From Candidatus Woesearchaeota archaeon CG10_big_fil_rev_8_21_14_0_10_36_11 (GTDB taxonomy: Archaea > Nanobdellota > Nanobdellia > Woesearchaeales > GW2011-AR9): a stretch of DNA of 8,814 bases. The translations under genes were made by a program, and so were the position numbers. Location: the NCBI GenBank assembly GCA_002762845.1, contig PCYB01000040.1:1-8814 (forward strand), written 5' to 3'. Positions 1-5,319 of the stretch are shown piece after piece; position 1 is the first letter of the stretch, and every line of letters starts with the position of its first letter. The notes below the pieces were generated by a model. That model was not told the DNA's origin. It saw only the letters and a list, made by a program, of their open reading frames with translations, and did not search any database.

Positions 1-47
1 TTTTGGTGTAGCTTAACAATTAATTCCCTTTCTTTTTTAGATATCAT
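1..47 (-). CDS. 5' end of a divergent minus-strand gene, function unknown (cut by window edge)
   Basis: Reading leftwards, an ATG whose first base is at 47 opens a frame with no stop before the window edge, giving MISKKERELIVKLHQ. A TATA-like element (AATTATAAGT on this strand, 71-80) is centred about 28 bp before the ATG, the same leaderless geometry seen for most genes here, which is the main reason to take so short a stretch seriously. The visible residues would form a charged amphipathic helix, as at the start of many small winged-helix regulators, but fifteen residues cannot identify a family. An open frame of this length can arise by chance; the promoter spacing raises the odds. Confidence 0.45.
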   Translation of the reverse strand, partial: MISKKERELIVKLHQ

Positions 48-70
48 TCCAAATAGAAAGATGTCCTAGT

Positions 71-80
71 ACTTATAATT
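71..80 (-). promoter_or_regulatory. TATA box of the divergent partial gene
   Basis: AATTATAAGT on the minus strand, centred about 28 bp upstream of the ATG at 47. It is a weaker match than the TTTATAAA boxes elsewhere in the window, but the spacing is right for a leaderless archaeal transcript. Confidence 0.4.
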
Positions 81-88
81 TACTTTTG

Positions 89-107
89 TCGGAGACTATT
101 TCTCCGA
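89..107. promoter_or_regulatory. Perfect inverted repeat between two divergent promoters, candidate operator
   Basis: TCGGAGA (89-95), a 5-nt spacer CTATT, then TCTCCGA (101-107): 7-bp arms with perfect complementarity. It lies between the leftward TATA element (71-80) and the rightward TATA box (112-120), and its right end abuts the BRE region of the receiver gene's promoter. A dimeric regulator bound here could affect both promoters. It could also form an RNA hairpin, but no T-run follows on either strand, so an intrinsic terminator is unlikely. The protein that would bind is unknown. Confidence 0.5.
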
Positions 108-111
108 AAGG

Positions 112-120
112 TTTATAAAT
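112..120 (+). promoter_or_regulatory. TATA box of the receiver-domain gene
   Basis: TTTATAAAT, matching the archaeal box A consensus. Transcription would be expected to start near 142, leaving a leader of about 20 nt before the ATG at 162, so this gene is not strictly leaderless. AGGGATT (152-158) is a weak Shine-Dalgarno-like stretch in that leader. Confidence 0.65.
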
Positions 121-161
121 TAGAATATGTAACATATACGTATTACTCAATAGGGATTAAA

Positions 162-593
162 ATGGTACATAAAAACATTGGATATGCAATACTTGTAGAT
201 GACGAGGAAGATGTTAGGTTATCCTCTCCACGACTAATACAAAGAGCAGGAATCCAAACGGTTGTTGCAGTAGATCATCCAATTAGAATTTCGGAAGCAA
301 TTAGAAGATTCCAGGGAGACAGAGGAGTAATATTTCTGGACATAAATTATGGTAGCCTTGGTGGAGATACTGCATTTGATCATTTAGATTTATTAGAAAG
401 AATTGGAATGCCAATTGTTCCAATAACCGGAAATCCAGGTAATGTAGAAAGACTTGCAAGATTAGGCCTTCCTTGTATTGATAAACCTGCCCTTTATGAT
501 AAAGAGGCACTCAAAACAACAATTAATCGAGAATATGACCGATATTTACGAGCAAGAGAAAGTGGTCAACCATATTTATTAAGAACAAGTTAA
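162..593 (+). CDS. Stand-alone response-regulator receiver domain protein
   Basis: A 143-residue protein consisting essentially of one CheY-like receiver domain. The phosphorylation-site residues are all present: acidic pair D13-D14 after the first strand (ILVDD), phospho-acceptor D60 at the end of strand 3 (IFLDIN), switch threonine T89 (PITGN), and K108 followed by proline (IDKP). It should therefore accept a phosphoryl group from a histidine kinase and change shape. There is no room for a DNA-binding or enzymatic output domain; about 30 residues after the KP motif form a charged helical tail. Like other single-domain receivers it would act by protein contact or as a phosphorelay shuttle. 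No histidine kinase is in the window. Arginine is mostly AGA/AGG (11 of 15), unlike most neighbours. The family call is firm; the partner is unknown. Confidence 0.88.
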   Translation: MVHKNIGYAILVDDEEDVRLSSPRLIQRAGIQTVVAVDHPIRISEAIRRFQGDRGVIFLDINYGSLGGDTAFDHLDLLERIGMPIVPITGNPGNVERLARLGLPCIDKPALYDKEALKTTINREYDRYLRARESGQPYLLRTS

Positions 594-604
594 TCATAAG
601 AATA

Positions 605-613
605 CTTAAATAC
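605..613 (+). promoter_or_regulatory. TATA box of the 35-aa small ORF
   Basis: CTTAAATAC, centred about 27 bp before the ATG at 636, fits a leaderless start at that ATG. It lies only about 12 nt after the receiver gene's stop codon. The T6 run at 623-628, between this box and the start, could also serve as a T-rich stop for the receiver transcript. Confidence 0.5.
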
Positions 614-635
614 TTTATTCCCTTTTTTGTAACAT

Positions 636-743
636 ATGGGGTCGAAAAAGAAAAAGAAAAAACGTGATGAGATGAAGATTGAAGAAGATGGTAATTATCC
701 GATTCATGAAGAGTATACAACTGAAAAACCAGTAAAATCATAA
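636..743 (+). CDS. Small lysine-rich protein of 35 residues, function unknown
   Basis: ATG at 636 to TAA at 741-743 encodes 35 residues. The protein begins MGS, then six consecutive lysines and an arginine, then becomes acidic and polar (EEDGNYPIHEEY), ending KPVKS. No cysteines, hydrophobic segment or recognised domain; it is probably disordered, with a basic end that could bind nucleic acid or acidic phospholipid. Support for a real gene: an in-frame ATG at leaderless distance from a TATA-like box, the same aacatATG start context as the GTPase gene at 5320, and a snug fit between the receiver gene and the cyclase promoter, whose TATA box begins 4 nt after this stop. Against it: short length, low-complexity start, and no homology test possible here. 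Confidence 0.55.
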   Translation: MGSKKKKKKRDEMKIEEDGNYPIHEEYTTEKPVKS

Positions 744-747
744 AAGA

Positions 748-757
748 TTTATAAATA
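748..757 (+). promoter_or_regulatory. TATA box of the adenylate cyclase gene
   Basis: TTTATAAATA, centred about 28 bp before the ATG at 780. There is no ribosome binding site in between, which supports a leaderless transcript and fixes the start at that ATG. Confidence 0.7.
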
Positions 758-779
758 TACTCGTCTCAAAACATCATCA

Positions 780-1442
780 ATGACACCAGCACGAAAAATC
801 GCATCTGAAGTTCTTACAGTAATGTTCATAGACATCGTCAACTATACAAAAACGACTGCAGAACTAAGCAGAGATAGTTTTAGCCAACTTCACGAAGCAT
901 TTGATACATTATGCATTCCAATGTTTAAGGAGTATGATGGAAATGTTATTCAAAAGATTGGTGATGCGTTTCTTATAACATTTAAATCAGCAACAAACGC
1001 TGTGCTTTGTGGTATGGAACTTCAACGGCGGTTCATTGAATACAATAAACGAATGAAACCCAAAAAACCGTTATGGATACGTGTTGCTATTCATACAGGC
1101 GAAGTAATCAAACGAAAAAGTGATGTTCATGGTGATGCTGTTAATACAACAGCACGAATTGAAAGTATTACAAAATCGGGTGATGTTGTCTTCAGTGAAA
1201 CAGTATTTCATGCAATGAACAAGAACGAGATTTCGTACGCCCATATTGGATTACGAAAGTTCAAAGGAGTAAAACATCCCGTACGATTGTTTAGGGTACG
1301 AAATGGTCGAGATAAAGTTATTGCACGACAACAATATTTCAATAAGATTAAAAGATTTGTAAAATTAGTTATTGCATTTGTTGTTATTTTTGGCGTATTG
1401 TTTTTTTTAAGAGCAGTATTATTGAAGTATTTGTTGAGATAG
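780..1442 (+). CDS. Class III adenylate cyclase with C-terminal membrane anchor
   Basis: A 220-residue protein: a class III nucleotidyl cyclase domain (about 10-175), a basic linker, and one hydrophobic segment (about 193-215) near the C-terminus. Catalytic positions seen by eye: metal-binding D18 (MFIDIVNYT) and D62 (KIGDAF); adenine-selecting K59 and D115; N122 and R126 in the GDAVNTTAR motif, matching the transition-state Asn and Arg of well-studied cyclases. Lys plus Asp at the two base-selecting positions argues for ATP rather than GTP, so the expected product is cAMP. As a homodimer it would form two active sites. The catalytic domain should face the cytoplasm, held by the tail anchor; there is no N-terminal sensor. 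It has its own promoter and is convergent with the permease gene 7 nt downstream. No cAMP receptor is visible in the window. Confidence 0.9.
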   Translation: MTPARKIASEVLTVMFIDIVNYTKTTAELSRDSFSQLHEAFDTLCIPMFKEYDGNVIQKIGDAFLITFKSATNAVLCGMELQRRFIEYNKRMKPKKPLWIRVAIHTGEVIKRKSDVHGDAVNTTARIESITKSGDVVFSETVFHAMNKNEISYAHIGLRKFKGVKHPVRLFRVRNGRDKVIARQQYFNKIKRFVKLVIAFVVIFGVLFFLRAVLLKYLLR

Positions 1443-1443
1443 G

Positions 1444-1451
1444 TTTTTTTT
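1444..1451 (+). terminator. T8 run after the cyclase gene, archaeal-type terminator
   Basis: Eight consecutive T residues begin 2 nt after the cyclase stop codon, in the gap between convergent genes. Archaeal RNA polymerase stops at T-runs without needing a hairpin. The run overlaps the permease stop codon (complement of 1450-1452), so it serves the plus strand; no equivalent T-run was seen for the minus-strand gene. Confidence 0.55.
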
Positions 1452-2655
1452 ACAAAACAAAATACAATATAACTGGCAATATCAAACAACCCATCAAATG
1501 ATTTTTGCCCACGCCCAAAAATGATGCAATTAAACCAATAGAGGTTGCAGTACATAATACAATCAAACCGAGAAAACCGTCAAAACAAAATGTTAATAGT
1601 GTAATAAATCCAAGAATACCATATGTAATAGCATTATAATTAATCTTCACCATAAAACGTGCAAACACTTTAGATATTTTTATTGCTAAAACTGAAGCAA
1701 CACCGCCAACAACCAGAGCAACACCTAAAAAGAGTACCATTTCTCTAAATCCTACAGAACCCATAAGTGTTTGTACAGCAACAATGGCACCGTTCCGGGC
1801 CTTTTGTAACACGAACGCGGTAGCTATTGAAATTAACATATTCGCCGTGTTAATGCCCCCAACTAACGACAGAAAACCTTCATCACCAATATCACCCACA
1901 ATATTTGTTGCAACAATCGCTGCCTGAGACGAACCAAACCCAGGTAAAAATGCTGCAATGAATCCCACGCCAGACGCAGCAGAAACAGACTTAACAATAT
2001 TTTTTGTAGAAATAGTTAACGGTTTGCTAAAGTCTTGTTCAGGAACAGTAGATTTTTGTACTAAACTTGTAAGTAAAATAGAAAAACCAAAAAGACCGGA
2101 CAACAATGGAAATAATGGTTGAGATAAATTTGGGGTATTAAACACAAGTAATCCTAAACATCCTGCTAACAAAAACAACACTAAACTTTTCAGTCGTTTG
2201 CCTTTATCTTTTCCAATCATAAAAATCATAATTAAAGACAAGATGTATCCAATCGATCCTTTTACAATAGGATAAATCGTTTCCATGCTTATGATAAACA
2301 CGGGAAACAAAATAATTCCTAAAATCAAACATCCTAAAGAGCCAATGACCGTGTACACAATAGCATTATGACCTTCGCCTTTATGCAATAACCTATGCCC
2401 AGGTAAGACGTTAAGTTCTTGACCAGCATCTGGCGCACCCAAATAAATGCTTGGTAGAGAATCTAAAAATGTATGGGTAATTGCCAAACTAATAACATAC
2501 ACTGCGATAACAATAGGAGACGTTACACTGAGAAGAAACGCTGAAAATGAAAGTACAATGACGGAAATAAGATTTACGTGAATACCGGGAATTAAGCCTG
2601 TAATGATACCACTACAGATACCTGCAAAAATTGCAAATACAACATGCAAAATCAT
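1450..2655 (-). CDS. TctA/DUF112-family membrane permease (short archaeal form)
   Basis: A 401-residue, strongly hydrophobic protein with about ten or more membrane segments. Two related glycine/proline motifs mark the family's internal repeat: GLIPGIHVN at 20-28 and FLPGFGSSQAA at 236-246. The first is the signature of the tripartite tricarboxylate transporter TctA/DUF112 family (COG1784-like in archaea). Bacterial TctA proteins are near 500 residues and work with a small membrane protein TctB and a solute-binding protein TctC; neither is in the window, so this shorter form probably acts alone or with distant partners. The substrate cannot be read from sequence. The chosen ATG is the start of the first hydrophobic segment. 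Transcription is divergent from the GGDEF gene; the promoter is weak by eye. Confidence 0.82.
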   Translation of the reverse strand: MILHVVFAIFAGICSGIITGLIPGIHVNLISVIVLSFSAFLLSVTSPIVIAVYVISLAITHTFLDSLPSIYLGAPDAGQELNVLPGHRLLHKGEGHNAIVYTVIGSLGCLILGIILFPVFIISMETIYPIVKGSIGYILSLIMIFMIGKDKGKRLKSLVLFLLAGCLGLLVFNTPNLSQPLFPLLSGLFGFSILLTSLVQKSTVPEQDFSKPLTISTKNIVKSVSAASGVGFIAAFLPGFGSSQAAIVATNIVGDIGDEGFLSLVGGINTANMLISIATAFVLQKARNGAIVAVQTLMGSVGFREMVLFLGVALVVGGVASVLAIKISKVFARFMVKINYNAITYGILGFITLLTFCFDGFLGLIVLCTATSIGLIASFLGVGKNHLMGCLILPVILYFVL

Positions 2656-2672
2656 ACTTGGAGAACAAATAA

Positions 2673-2681
2673 TTGTTTAAT
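2673..2681 (-). promoter_or_regulatory. Weak TATA-like element for the permease gene
   Basis: On the minus strand, ATTAAACAA lies about 18-26 nt before the permease ATG. It is a poor box A match. The only strong TATA here (2723-2732) is nearly palindromic and lies about 70 nt from this ATG, so it might serve both directions, giving the permease a leader of about 45 nt. Confidence 0.25.
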
Positions 2682-2722
2682 GAATGTTCGTAGTCACAAT
2701 TAAGTGATGAAAAAGCAATAGA

Positions 2723-2732
2723 TTTATAAAAT
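2723..2732 (+). promoter_or_regulatory. TATA box of the GGDEF gene
   Basis: TTTATAAAAT, centred about 26 bp before the ATG at 2753 with no ribosome binding site between, supports a leaderless transcript and fixes the start. Its near-palindromic sequence means it could also direct leftward transcription of the permease gene. Confidence 0.7.
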
Positions 2733-2752
2733 AAACATAAAACTATAGAAAT

Positions 2753-3523
2753 ATGTTAATTCACAGCGATTATGAAGGTCTTGAAAGAGCAATTCTTGGT
2801 GCTATTGGAAATGGTAAAGAAAGAGAAACACAAGATATTCTCAAAACTGTCAAGTATTTATGGAAAGGTTTCTTCCTCAATCCAGTAACGGATTCCCCCG
2901 GACCAAGACAATTTGAACATGATTTAAGGAATAGAAATAAAGAAAAAGATACGTACTGCGTTATGATTGACATTGATGATTTTAGAAAATTTAATAAAAA
3001 TTATGGAACACTTGTTGGAGACCGCGTCTTAACGGACGTTGCTTCTATCATAAGTGAAACCATCAGAAGAGATGACATTGTTGCAAGAGCTAATTCGTAC
3101 CATTTACATGGAGAAGAACTGTGTGTGTTGTACTCTTGTAGAACATTAGAAGATGCAATAAAAGTAGCAGAAAAAATGCGTTCAGCAGTTGAAAGAGAAA
3201 GTCAAGAAAGAACAAACCACAGAGTTACTGTTTCTTTAGGAGTTGCACAATACTGTCCAGACGAAGAGGATTTTATGCAAACAATTGAAAGGGCCGACAG
3301 ATATATGATTTGTGCAAAAAGAGAAGGAAAAAATCAAGTATACACAAATGAAGATAAAAGAGATATACTATTTCCGATAAAAATGAAGTATTGGTACAAA
3401 GAAGGAGTACTAAGTTTAGTTGTTCACGGAGCAGATCGTGTTGTCCACAACGTAAAAGGACTTGTTGGTAGAACAGCAACAAGAATATGTCGAGTAGGAC
3501 AAGAGTTGTATAGAAAAATATAA
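2753..3523 (+). CDS. GGDEF-domain protein with degenerate HGEEL signature
   Basis: A 256-residue protein with a GGDEF (diguanylate cyclase family) domain at about 43-198. Seen in order: NPVTDSPGPRQF (43-54), a worn version of the usual DxLTGLxNRRxF opening; DIDDFRKFN (73-81) with the metal-site D73 and the Asn at 81; GD at 89-90; RRDD (105-108), matching the RxxD inhibitory-site pattern; HGEEL (119-123) in place of GGDEF/GGEEF; VTVSLGVA (158-165); and ADRYMICAKREGKNQV (181-196), the usual closing motif. About five extra residues separate R112 from HGEEL compared with the canonical RYGGEEF. Acidic metal residues remain but the first Gly is His and the Phe is Leu, so c-di-GMP synthesis is uncertain; it might make another nucleotide or only bind GTP. 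The N-terminal 40 and C-terminal 58 residues match nothing I recognise. No signal peptide or membrane segment. Arginine codons are AGA/AGG in 20 of 24. Confidence 0.85.
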   Translation: MLIHSDYEGLERAILGAIGNGKERETQDILKTVKYLWKGFFLNPVTDSPGPRQFEHDLRNRNKEKDTYCVMIDIDDFRKFNKNYGTLVGDRVLTDVASIISETIRRDDIVARANSYHLHGEELCVLYSCRTLEDAIKVAEKMRSAVERESQERTNHRVTVSLGVAQYCPDEEDFMQTIERADRYMICAKREGKNQVYTNEDKRDILFPIKMKYWYKEGVLSLVVHGADRVVHNVKGLVGRTATRICRVGQELYRKI

Positions 3524-3541
3524 TACCATCAGACCCAAAAT

Positions 3542-3549
3542 TTTATAAA
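3542..3549 (+). promoter_or_regulatory. TATA box of the antiporter gene
   Basis: TTTATAAA, centred near 3545, predicts transcription from about 3570-3572. That is downstream of the in-frame TTG at 3566 and just before the ATG at 3575, so the ATG is the preferred start and the mRNA is nearly leaderless. Confidence 0.65.
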
Positions 3550-3574
3550 CAATTCATTCTTCTTTTTGTATGAA

Positions 3575-5284
3575 ATGATAGATGTTACAGGAAGCATATT
3601 TCTCGAGATAGGTGTAGTTGTGATTATAGCTGCTATTGCTGCGTACGTTCTACGGCTTATTAAACAACCGCAAATCCTTGCATATGTTCTTGTAGGCGTT
3701 CTTATAACACCCGTGTTTCAACTTATTACAAATACTAGTATTATTGAATCAATGTCTGTTATAGGAATAGTGTTTCTTCTGTTCATTGTAGGGTTAGAAA
3801 TGGACCTCAAATCGTTACGAAACGTAACGTTAGTATCATCATTAGGTGGCCTTATCCAGATACTTATTCTCTTCGTGGTTGGATATTTTGTATCGCTTTT
3901 CCTTGGATTTCTTAGTTTAGAAGCAGCATATATTGGTTTGATGATTGCATTTTCATCAACAATGGTTGTCATGAAACTTCTTTCAGATAGGCGAGAATTG
4001 AACACATTACATGGAAAGATAACCATAGGAATTTTATTAACACAGGATGTTGTCGCTATCTTTGCATTATCTGTGTTAACATCGATTAACGGGTTTGAAA
4101 TTTCGCTTCTGGGAATTGCGTTCCTTAAGTTTATTTCATTGTTTATCATTGCTTATTTGGCAAGTAGGTACTTATTTCCTAAAATATTCCGTTTCGCAGC
4201 AAAGAATCACGAACTTCTTTTAATCTCATCACTTGCAGTTTGTTTCTTATTTTCTTTAGCGTTTAGTTATTTAGGATTTTCTATTGCGATTGGTGCATTC
4301 ATTGCAGGTATTGCTTTAGGTAACTTAAAATATAATCTTGAAATTATCGGAAGAGTAAAAAGTTTGAAAGATTTCTTTTCACTGATGTTCTTTGTATCGT
4401 TAGGGATGGGTCTTTCGTTAGCGGTTGTTAAAGAAATGTGGTTACCTTTGGTTGTTATTCTTGCCATTGTAATCTTTGCAAAACCATTTATCATTATGAC
4501 AATTTGTTCGTTATTCAAATATACAAAAAAACCCTCCTTTTTCACGGCAAATGCACTTGCACAAGTGGGAGAATTTTCGTTGATTCTTGCATCGCAGGGA
4601 TTTATATTAGGCCATATTTCACAAGAATTGTTTTCACTTACTGTTATTATTACACTTATTTCTATCACACTAACATCATACACGATACAACACAGGCATT
4701 TCCTGTATAAACTTCTTGAAAAACCATTGAGTATTTTTGACAAATTCACGACAGAAGGATTAGAATATCTTCCTAGTGAGGTAAAACCAAAAATTATATT
4801 ATGCGGCCACAATAGGATTGGATATAGCATTCTTCAAAATTTAGTGAAAGCCAAAAAGAAAATACTTGTTATTGATTATAACCCTGAGATTATAGCACGC
4901 CTTGTAAAGGAAGGATATCATTGTATTTATGGTGAAGTTGCAGATGAAGAAGTTATTGAAAGAATGAACATTCGACAAATTTCGATGCTTATCTCAACCG
5001 TTCCTGAACTTCGCGATACTCTTTTTCTTATACGAAAAGTTCGAGCAGTGAATAAGAAAGCAAAAGTTATTGTAACTGCGAACGATATTGATGAAGCGTT
5101 ACGATTATATACGGAAGGCGCTGATTATGTTATTCTCCCACACTTTTTGGGCGGCGAACATGTTGCACACCTTATCGATAAAGTTCGTATAAAGAAAATT
5201 GATTTAAACGAAAAACGGAAAAGTCATATCAAAAACCTTAAAGAACGGAAAGAGATTGGTCACGAACATCCTAAACAAGAGTAG
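3575..5284 (+). CDS. CPA2-family cation/proton antiporter with C-terminal RCK domain
   Basis: A 569-residue protein from the ATG at 3575. Residues 1-380 form a Kef-type Na+/H+ exchanger domain with about twelve membrane segments; LTQDVV at 155-160 carries the Q157-D158 pair of CPA2 K+/H+-type members, D158 being the expected ion/proton carrier. A short linker leads to an RCK N-terminal (TrkA-N) Rossmann domain at about 404-525: IILCGHNRIG (407-416) is the dinucleotide-loop variant, D434 ends strand 2 (LVIDYNPE) and YGEVADEE (452-459) follows. There is no RCK C-terminal domain; the chain ends in a basic, helical tail of about 30 residues. It probably exchanges K+ or Na+ for H+, gated by NAD(H), nucleotide or redox ligand at the RCK domain. 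K+ is favoured by the QD pair but is inference. The TTG at 3566 would add MYE but lies before the predicted transcription start. Confidence 0.9.
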   Translation: MIDVTGSIFLEIGVVVIIAAIAAYVLRLIKQPQILAYVLVGVLITPVFQLITNTSIIESMSVIGIVFLLFIVGLEMDLKSLRNVTLVSSLGGLIQILILFVVGYFVSLFLGFLSLEAAYIGLMIAFSSTMVVMKLLSDRRELNTLHGKITIGILLTQDVVAIFALSVLTSINGFEISLLGIAFLKFISLFIIAYLASRYLFPKIFRFAAKNHELLLISSLAVCFLFSLAFSYLGFSIAIGAFIAGIALGNLKYNLEIIGRVKSLKDFFSLMFFVSLGMGLSLAVVKEMWLPLVVILAIVIFAKPFIIMTICSLFKYTKKPSFFTANALAQVGEFSLILASQGFILGHISQELFSLTVIITLISITLTSYTIQHRHFLYKLLEKPLSIFDKFTTEGLEYLPSEVKPKIILCGHNRIGYSILQNLVKAKKKILVIDYNPEIIARLVKEGYHCIYGEVADEEVIERMNIRQISMLISTVPELRDTLFLIRKVRAVNKKAKVIVTANDIDEALRLYTEGADYVILPHFLGGEHVAHLIDKVRIKKIDLNEKRKSHIKNLKERKEIGHEHPKQE

Positions 5285-5288
5285 AAAT

Positions 5289-5297
5289 ATTAATAAA
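5289..5297 (+). promoter_or_regulatory. TATA box of the Nog1-type GTPase gene
   Basis: ATTAATAAA, beginning 4 nt after the antiporter stop codon and centred about 27 bp before the ATG at 5320. A weaker match than other boxes here, so readthrough from the antiporter gene is also possible. Confidence 0.5.
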
Positions 5298-5319
5298 ACA
5301 GGTTCCTTTCTTAGAACAT

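Noticed and set aside
89..107. The inverted repeat as a hairpin-type intrinsic terminator
   Set aside because: No T-run follows it on either strand, and it sits between two promoters rather than after a gene.
1208..1555. A 115-codon minus-strand frame across the cyclase/permease junction
   Set aside because: It is antisense to the cyclase C-terminal half and overlaps the permease end; no promoter and no recognisable domain.
2694..2707. TCAC-N6-GTGA dyad between the permease and GGDEF genes, considered as a cAMP-receptor site
   Set aside because: The half-sites are in the opposite order to the CRP consensus (GTGA-N6-TCAC), the arms are only 4 bp, and no CRP homologue is in the window.
3566..3574. 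TTG start for the antiporter
   Set aside because: It lies upstream of the transcription start predicted from the TATA box; the ATG at 3575 fits the pattern of the neighbours.
3718..4830. Two minus-strand open frames (143 and 187 codons) opposite the antiporter
   Set aside because: They lie antisense to the antiporter, lack family motifs or promoters, and read as low-complexity shadows of its codon pattern.
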